From Alphaproteobacteria bacterium (GTDB taxonomy: Bacteria; Pseudomonadota; Alphaproteobacteria; Rhizobiales; Xanthobacteraceae), in NCBI GenBank assembly GCA_005883115.1, contig VAZQ01000047.1, forward strand, positions 1 to 10,777: a stretch of DNA of 10,777 bases. Reading direction: 5' to 3'. This document shows positions 6,451 through 10,777 of this stretch, in pieces. The position numbers and the translations under genes were made by a program. The notes beneath the pieces were generated by a model. It was not told where the DNA came from, ran no database searches, and was given only the letters and a program-made list of their open reading frames with translations. The stretch's first letter is position 1, and each line of letters begins with the position of its first letter.

Positions 6451-7610
6451 AATTCTTCAATTTCCATCTCATGCCCTACCGCCACGCCGATCTTGACGCG
6501 ATTGCAAAGAACGGCTCGGCCTGGGTCACGTTCTCGAATCGCCATTACGACGCGCAAAAGGGCGCCGAGCTCTACCACGAGTATCTCGATCAGATGGAAT
6601 TTGCCGATAAGCTCGGCTTCGACGGCGTCTGCCTCAACGAGCACCATCAAACCGCCTACGGCATGATGCCGATTCCGGGCGTTCTCGCCGGCGCGCTCGC
6701 GCGCAGCGTCAAGCGTGCCAAGCTCGCCATTCTTGGCCGCGCGCTGCCGCTCATCAACAATCCGCTCATGGTCGCGGAGGAATACGCGATCCTCGACAAT
6801 CTCACGCGCGGGCGGCTGATCGCGGGTTTCGTGCGCGGCATCGGCGCCGAGTATCACGCCATGGGCATCAATCCGGCTTACTCGCAGGAGCGCTACGCCG
6901 AGGCGCACGACCTGATCGTGCGAGCGTGGACCGAGCCGGGGCCGTTTGCCTTTCTCGGCAAGCACTACCAGTTCCGCTACGTCAATCCGTGGCCGCGGCC
7001 CTACCAGAAGCCGCATCCGCCAATCTGGATCCCATCGCAAGGCTCCGGCTCGACCATCCGCTGGGCCGCGCGCATGCGCTACACCTATTGCCAGACCCTG
7101 AGTCCCATCGCGGCGGTGGCACGCTTTTTCCAGATGTATCGCGAGGAGGCTGAGAAGGCGGGCTACCAGGCCTCGCCCGACCAGCTCGCCTGGTCGAACA
7201 CGATTTACGTCGCGGAGACCGACGAACGAGCGGTGCGAGAGGCGCGCCCGCATCTCGAGGCGCTGATGAATTATTTCCTGAAAATGCCGACCGAGATGCT
7301 GCTGCCGCCGGGCTACACCGATCCCGCCTCGATGAAGCGCGTGCGCGCGGCGAAAGTTACAGGCAAGCCGCAATCGATCGAGGACGTCATCAAGGCGGGA
7401 GTCGTCATCGTGGGCAGCCCCAACACCGTGCGCGAGAAGCTTGCCGAATATCAGGATCTGGCGGGCTTCAACACCTCACTCACCAAGACGCAGTTCGGCA
7501 CGCTGCCCGATGAGATGGCGCGCGGCAACATGACGGCGATTGCGCAGGAAATCCTGCCGCACTTCCGCGATCGCGCGCCGCAACGCACGCGACCGGAAGC
7601 GGCGGAGTGA
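6447..7610 (+). CDS. Luciferase-like flavin-dependent monooxygenase (LLM class)
   Basis: This 387-residue enzyme belongs to the bacterial luciferase-like TIM-barrel family, which uses reduced FMN (or F420 in some branches) to activate oxygen. Diagnostic stretches are FADKLGFDGVCLNEHHQT (52-69), the NPLMVAEEYAILDNLTRGRL segment (105-124), GFVRGIGAEYHAMGI (127-141, flavin phosphate region), PPIWIPSQGS (191-200) and a C-terminal VGSPNTVREKL (322-332). The start is the ATG in the ATGA overlap with the hydrolase stop. The frame is open further upstream, but only as an out-of-frame reading of the hydrolase gene. No flavin reductase is encoded in the window, so reduced flavin must come from elsewhere. 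Possible reactions include Baeyer-Villiger-type insertion or hydroxylation of a heterocycle. The sequence does not resemble RutA at its N-terminus. Confidence 0.9.
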   Translation: MKFFNFHLMPYRHADLDAIAKNGSAWVTFSNRHYDAQKGAELYHEYLDQMEFADKLGFDGVCLNEHHQTAYGMMPIPGVLAGALARSVKRAKLAILGRALPLINNPLMVAEEYAILDNLTRGRLIAGFVRGIGAEYHAMGINPAYSQERYAEAHDLIVRAWTEPGPFAFLGKHYQFRYVNPWPRPYQKPHPPIWIPSQGSGSTIRWAARMRYTYCQTLSPIAAVARFFQMYREEAEKAGYQASPDQLAWSNTIYVAETDERAVREARPHLEALMNYFLKMPTEMLLPPGYTDPASMKRVRAAKVTGKPQSIEDVIKAGVVIVGSPNTVREKLAEYQDLAGFNTSLTKTQFGTLPDEMARGNMTAIAQEILPHFRDRAPQRTRPEAAE

Positions 7611-7624
7611 AACTAGGAACCCAG

Positions 7625-8590
7625 CTAGTCGATCTTCACGCCCGATGCTTTGACGACATCGCCCCAGCGCACGCGCTCGGCCGCGATGTAAGCCGTGAAT
7701 TCATCTGGTGAGGATGTGACGGGTTCGGCGCCGACGTTCTTGAGGGCTGCGACGACTTCCGTCAGTTGCCAGACCTGTTTCACCTCGGCGGCGATCGTGT
7801 TGAGGATCGGGCGCGGAATACCGGCCGGTGCAAAGAGCCCCTGCCAGGCGGTTGCTTCGTAGCCCTTGAGCGTCTCGCCGATCGTCGGCAGATCCGGCGC
7901 CGCCGCGCTGCGCTGCGGCGTGGTCACGGCGAGCGGGCGCACGTTCCCCGCCGCCGCGAACGGCCACACGGTCGTCATGCTGTCGATGCCAAGCTCGATA
8001 TTGCCGCTGAGCATGCTGTTGACGACCTCAGCCGTGCTGCGGAACGGAACGTGAGTCATCTGTGTATTGGTCGCAAGCGCAAACATCACCGAGGAAAGAT
8101 GCGATGACGTGCCGATCCCGGATGAGCCGTAATTGACCTTTCCGCTGTTCGCCTTCAGATAATCGATCAGCTCCGGCACCGACTTCGCCGGCACCTTCGG
8201 ATTGACGAACAGAAGGTTTGGAAACCGCACCAACAGCGAGACCGGCTGGATGTCACGCGCCACGTCGAAATTGAGCTTGGTGTAAAGGAAGGAATTGATG
8301 GCAATCGAGCTGACGGTACCGACGAGCAGCGTATAGCCGTCGGGCTGCGCCTTCGCCACAAAGCCGGTGCCGATGCTGCCGCCCGCGCCGGATTTGTTCT
8401 CGACCACGAAAGGTGTGGCGAATTTCGCCTGCAGGTGCTGCTGCAGGATGCGCGCGAGCAAGTCCGCCGATCCGCCCGCCGCGAACGGCACGATGATGGT
8501 GACCGGCCGCTGCGGCCACGCCTCTTGCGCGTGAGCCGGGGTTATCGGAGCGAGCATGGCGCAAACGGCAGCGGCGAGGACAACGCGCAT
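7625..8590 (-). CDS. Tripartite tricarboxylate transporter (TTT) family receptor, Bug/TctC type (second copy)
   Basis: This is a 321-residue periplasmic receptor with a Sec signal peptide ending at AHA (19-21). The mature N-terminus is typical, WPQRPVTIIVPFAAGGSAD (25-43), with Asp43 in the binding loop, then GAGGSIGTG (68-76), YTLLVGT and a YGSSGIGTSSH stretch (154-164). The ATG at 8590 is chosen over a TTG two codons upstream because GGGAAG lies 7 bases before it. Compared with the Bug receptor at 3343-4338 the fold motifs agree but most intervening residues differ, so the two are distant paralogues probably binding different ligands. It lies 61 bp after the cupin gene and probably shares its transcript. 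As with the other copy, no TctA/TctB genes accompany it. Confidence 0.92.
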   Translation of the reverse strand: MRVVLAAAVCAMLAPITPAHAQEAWPQRPVTIIVPFAAGGSADLLARILQQHLQAKFATPFVVENKSGAGGSIGTGFVAKAQPDGYTLLVGTVSSIAINSFLYTKLNFDVARDIQPVSLLVRFPNLLFVNPKVPAKSVPELIDYLKANSGKVNYGSSGIGTSSHLSSVMFALATNTQMTHVPFRSTAEVVNSMLSGNIELGIDSMTTVWPFAAAGNVRPLAVTTPQRSAAAPDLPTIGETLKGYEATAWQGLFAPAGIPRPILNTIAAEVKQVWQLTEVVAALKNVGAEPVTSSPDEFTAYIAAERVRWGDVVKASGVKID

Positions 8591-8597
8591 AGGCAAT

Positions 8598-8603
8598 CTT
8601 CCC
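8598..8603 (-). promoter_or_regulatory. Ribosome binding site deciding the start of the second Bug receptor
   Basis: GGGAAG on the minus strand stands 7 bases before the ATG at 8590. It abuts the alternative TTG at 8596 too closely to serve it, so the shorter protein is preferred. Confidence 0.55.
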
Positions 8604-8651
8604 GTTCGATTGAGCTGATGAAGCGCGATCAGAAATTGACGAGGCTGCGCG

Positions 8652-9182
8652 TCACACCGCCTTCAGATGCGCGTCGCGCCGCTTGTAGAGATCCTCGTCG
8701 GCATAGCCCATGGTCTCGGGCTTGCCGCGCCCGAGCATGACCTGGAAATAGACCGGCTCGAGGCTGTCGTTCTGGTAACCGTGGATGACGCCGGCGGGAC
8801 ATGAGATGCATTCCCACGGCCCGAGGCGGGTAGTGATGCGTTTGCCGCTTTCATCTTCGACAAACACGTCGAGATAGCCCTCGAGCACGAAGAAGCACTC
8901 CTCGACCTCGTGCGTGTGCGCGGCATTTCCCTGCCCCGGCTCCACATACATGATCGATAAGGTGAAGTTTTTCGCCGGGATGACGCTTGGATCCGCGTGC
9001 TTGCCGGAGCCGCCGGCGCCGATGAAACGGTGCTGCGCGCGCTTATAGCCCTCGATCTTGGCGTCCTCGAACGCCGCCCAGTCCGGCTTCTTCTCGCGGA
9101 AGCGCCCGACGTATTTCTGCATGATCTCCTCGATCGGAACATCGACCAGTTCCAGCGGGCGTGGATGCCGTGCCACGCTCAT
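8652..9182 (-). CDS. Single-domain cupin protein
   Basis: This 176-residue cytoplasmic protein has an extended N-terminal region of about 75 residues before one cupin barrel. Cupin motif 1 is complete: Gly83, His89, His91, Glu95 and Gly102 in the spacing G-x5-HxH-x3-E-x6-G. Motif 2 follows with PAGVIHGYQN (129-138), including His134 and Asn138. The four usual metal ligands (His89, His91, Glu95, His134) are therefore present, so metal binding and catalysis (dioxygenase, isomerase or similar) are possible, though many such cupins are uncharacterised. The ATG at 9182 has AGGAG 6 bases upstream. It lies between the molybdenum hydroxylase large subunit (112-bp gap) and a Bug receptor on the same strand. 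A role acting on a hydroxylated intermediate is inference. Confidence 0.85.
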   Translation of the reverse strand: MSVARHPRPLELVDVPIEEIMQKYVGRFREKKPDWAAFEDAKIEGYKRAQHRFIGAGGSGKHADPSVIPAKNFTLSIMYVEPGQGNAAHTHEVEECFFVLEGYLDVFVEDESGKRITTRLGPWECISCPAGVIHGYQNDSLEPVYFQVMLGRGKPETMGYADEDLYKRRDAHLKAV

Positions 9183-9223
9183 GGGACGCTCCTACTGAAG
9201 CAGGGAAATGTGCACCGAATCTA

Positions 9224-9258
9224 TGCTCGCGTGCCGCAATTCGTCAATGAAGCGAGCA
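9224..9258 (-). promoter_or_regulatory. Inverted repeat between the molybdenum hydroxylase and cupin genes
   Basis: TGCTCGC (9224-9230) and GCGAGCA (9252-9258) form a perfect 7-bp inverted repeat with a 21-base spacer in the 112-bp gap. On the minus strand no U-run follows, so it is not a standard terminator. It could be a processing or stabilising hairpin or an operator for a cupin promoter. The rest of the gap shows nothing recognisable. Confidence 0.35.
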
Positions 9259-9294
9259 CGTCGCTGCCGGGAGTGGGCTCAACCACAGCGCAAG

Positions 9295-10777
9295 TCACTT
9301 GCGCGCCCCCTGCACCAGCTCCCAGATGCGGCTCGGCGTGAGCGGAAGCTCGCGCGGCTCAACGCCAAGCGAACCCAGCGCATTTGCCACTGCGTTGGCC
9401 ATCACACCGCCGGCAGCGATGATTCCGCCCTCGCCGGCGCCTTTGGCGCCCAAAGGATTGATGGGCGAGGGGTGATGTTCCAGCATGACGGCGCGGATGT
9501 TGGGAAAATCGCTGGCCGTCGGGATGAGGTAATCGGCGAGCGAGCCGGTCAGGAGCTGGCCGTCCTCATCGTAGACAAGATGTTCCATTATCGCGCCGCC
9601 GAGCCCTTGCACGACCGAGCCGACGGTCTGCCCGTGCACGGTCAAGGGATTGATGATACGGCCGCAATCTGCAACCACCACGTAGTCGATGAGCTCGACG
9701 TGGCCGAGCTTGGGATCGACGGTCACGTGCGCGGCGTGCGCCCCGTAAGTATAAGTGTGCTTCTTGTTGAGAAAGGCGCCGTCGGCAGCGATGCCGGCGC
9801 TCGAAAGCTCGCTGAGCGGGAGCGACTTGCCGTCGGGCCCGAGCGCCGTCACGCCCTCCACAATCTTTACCTCGGACGCTTCGCAGCCCATCTGCTGCGC
9901 CGCCTGCGCGCGAATCGCCTCGCGCAGTTTGCTTGCGGCGTCGAGGATCGCCGAGCCGCCCATCACGACCGAGCGCGAGTGATAGGCGCCGTAGCCGTCG
10001 TCCACGTAACACGTGCTGCCATGAAAGACGCCGCGGATGCGATCGATCGTAACTTCGAGCGCGTCCGCGGCGATCTGCGCAAAAACGGTCTCCAGCCCCT
10101 GGCCGACGGCGGATGAGCCGACATAGACGGCATAGCGTCCGTCCGGCTCGAGAACGATGCGCGCGCTCTCCTTCGGTCCGGCGGCGCCGCCCTCGATGAA
10201 GCAGCCCACCGCAAGCCCGTGATAGCGTCCGTCGACGCGCTTGCCCGCGAGCTTCGATTGATCCGCCCACTTGATCTCCTCGAGACAGCGGTCGAGCGTG
10301 GCGCCGTAATCGCCGCTGTCGAGCTCGTCCTTGCTCTCGAATGGCGTGATGGTGGCGACCGGATAGGGCATCTCCCGCTGCGACACGAGATTACGGCGGC
10401 GGAATTCGACGCGATCGAGGCCGAGGTCCTGCGCCACCATGTCCAACAAGCGCTCGCGGAAAAAATCGGTCTCGAACCGGCCGGGGCCGCGATAGGTGCC
10501 GACCGGCGTTTTGTTCGTGAGTTGCAGCGCGACGTCGATATCGATGTGGGGAATGCGATAGGGCCCCGACATGAACTGCGCGACGTTGCGGGCGCCGACC
10601 GCGCCGTTGGTGCGCATATACGCGCCGACATCCACATAGGCGTGCCCGCGCAGGCCGAGAATCGTGCCGTCACGCGTGCAGGCGATCTCCACGTCGCATT
10701 CCGCCTCGCGCGCGTGGTTGACGCACATCAGGTGCTCGCGGCGGTCTTCGGTCCATTTGACTGGCCGGCCGGTCAAG
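9295..10777 (-). CDS. Xanthine dehydrogenase/CO dehydrogenase-family molybdopterin-binding large subunit, 5' part missing
   Basis: The frame runs from the right edge to a TGA at 9295, giving 493 residues, roughly the last two thirds of a subunit that is usually about 770-800 long. The leftmost visible residues TGRPVKWTEDRREH (2-15 of the fragment) are an internal segment typical of CoxL/aldehyde oxidase-like proteins, so the TTG at 10776 is not a start. Further landmarks are the active-site loop TYRGPGR (94-100), the cofactor-binding stretch SSAVGQGLET (221-230), the loop HSRSVVMGGSA (266-276), and GAKGAGEGG (443-451) with the catalytic glutamate at 449. The active-site loop lacks the Cys of form I CO dehydrogenase (AYxCSFR) and resembles form II-like hydroxylases. 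The enzyme should hydroxylate an aldehyde or N-heterocycle with water as oxygen source. The FeS and FAD subunits are not in the window. Confidence 0.93.
   Translation of the reverse strand, partial: LTGRPVKWTEDRREHLMCVNHAREAECDVEIACTRDGTILGLRGHAYVDVGAYMRTNGAVGARNVAQFMSGPYRIPHIDIDVALQLTNKTPVGTYRGPGRFETDFFRERLLDMVAQDLGLDRVEFRRRNLVSQREMPYPVATITPFESKDELDSGDYGATLDRCLEEIKWADQSKLAGKRVDGRYHGLAVGCFIEGGAAGPKESARIVLEPDGRYAVYVGSSAVGQGLETVFAQIAADALEVTIDRIRGVFHGSTCYVDDGYGAYHSRSVVMGGSAILDAASKLREAIRAQAAQQMGCEASEVKIVEGVTALGPDGKSLPLSELSSAGIAADGAFLNKKHTYTYGAHAAHVTVDPKLGHVELIDYVVVADCGRIINPLTVHGQTVGSVVQGLGGAIMEHLVYDEDGQLLTGSLADYLIPTASDFPNIRAVMLEHHPSPINPLGAKGAGEGGIIAAGGVMANAVANALGSLGVEPRELPLTPSRIWELVQGARK

Noticed and set aside
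5593..7373. Long minus-strand open frames opposite the hydrolase and monooxygenase
   Set aside because: Both plus-strand genes have full sets of family motifs and an ATGA coupling. The minus-strand frames overlap each other and show no domain.
6447..7610. RutA (pyrimidine oxygenase) identity for the luciferase-like monooxygenase
   Set aside because: The N-terminal sequence and flavin-region motifs differ from RutA as I know it, and RutC and RutF partners are missing. Only the fold class is shared.
7612..7629. ACTAG/CTAGT inverted repeat between the converging stops, as a bidirectional terminator
   Set aside because: The stem is only 5 bp and AT-containing, the loop is 8 bases, and neither side has a U-run. 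It is too weak to call a terminator.
9295..10777. CO dehydrogenase (coxL) identity for the molybdenum subunit
   Set aside because: The form I signature with the active-site Cys is absent and TYRGPGR is present instead, so a coxL symbol would be misleading.
1..10777. Defence system, prophage, CRISPR, transposon or tRNA/rRNA content
   Set aside because: No transposase, integrase, nuclease, repeat-spacer array or cloverleaf sequence was found on either strand. The window is almost fully occupied by metabolic and transport genes.

Overview
The window is a GC-rich bacterial stretch packed with metabolic and uptake genes. It has no RNA genes, no recognisable mobile element, no CRISPR array and no regulator gene. 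The mix of tripartite-tricarboxylate-type (Bug/TctC) periplasmic receptors, an NMT1/SsuA-type ABC importer, a luciferase-like monooxygenase and a molybdenum hydroxylase is typical of soil or rhizosphere Proteobacteria with large catabolic gene repertoires. Bradyrhizobium-like Alphaproteobacteria fit best, with Burkholderiales as an alternative. This placement is inferred from gene style and composition, not from a marker gene.

Layout. (1) Positions 1-5501 form a minus-strand gene set. Read 5'->3' from right to left it encodes a zinc medium-chain alcohol dehydrogenase, a Bug receptor coupled to it by a GTGA overlap, an ABC ATPase, an ABC permease, a Tat-exported substrate-binding protein, and an isochorismatase-family cysteine hydrolase cut off by the left edge. 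(2) Positions 5502-5658 are a divergent intergenic control region containing a duplicated Shine-Dalgarno-like segment, an AT-rich patch and a short hairpin. (3) Positions 5659-7610 are a plus-strand pair, an alpha/beta hydrolase and a luciferase-like flavin monooxygenase joined by an ATGA overlap. (4) Positions 7625-10777 are a second minus-strand set: a molybdopterin hydroxylase large subunit (cut off by the right edge), a single-domain cupin and a second Bug receptor. This set converges on the plus-strand pair with only 14 bp between the stop codons.

Working together (inference). The locus looks like an uptake-plus-catabolism island for one or more small organic compounds. It has three periplasmic binding proteins but only one visible membrane translocator, the ABC importer. 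The enzymes are an oxidising alcohol dehydrogenase, a flavin monooxygenase with a co-translated hydrolase, an amidase-type cysteine hydrolase, a cupin and a molybdenum hydroxylase. Two pathway readings are offered: alcohol -> ketone -> ester -> hydrolysis (Baeyer-Villiger logic), or oxidation and ring opening of an N-heterocycle followed by amide hydrolysis. The sequence does not identify the substrate. No clearly new molecular machinery is visible. The novelty, if any, lies in the gene combination and in the intergenic architecture.
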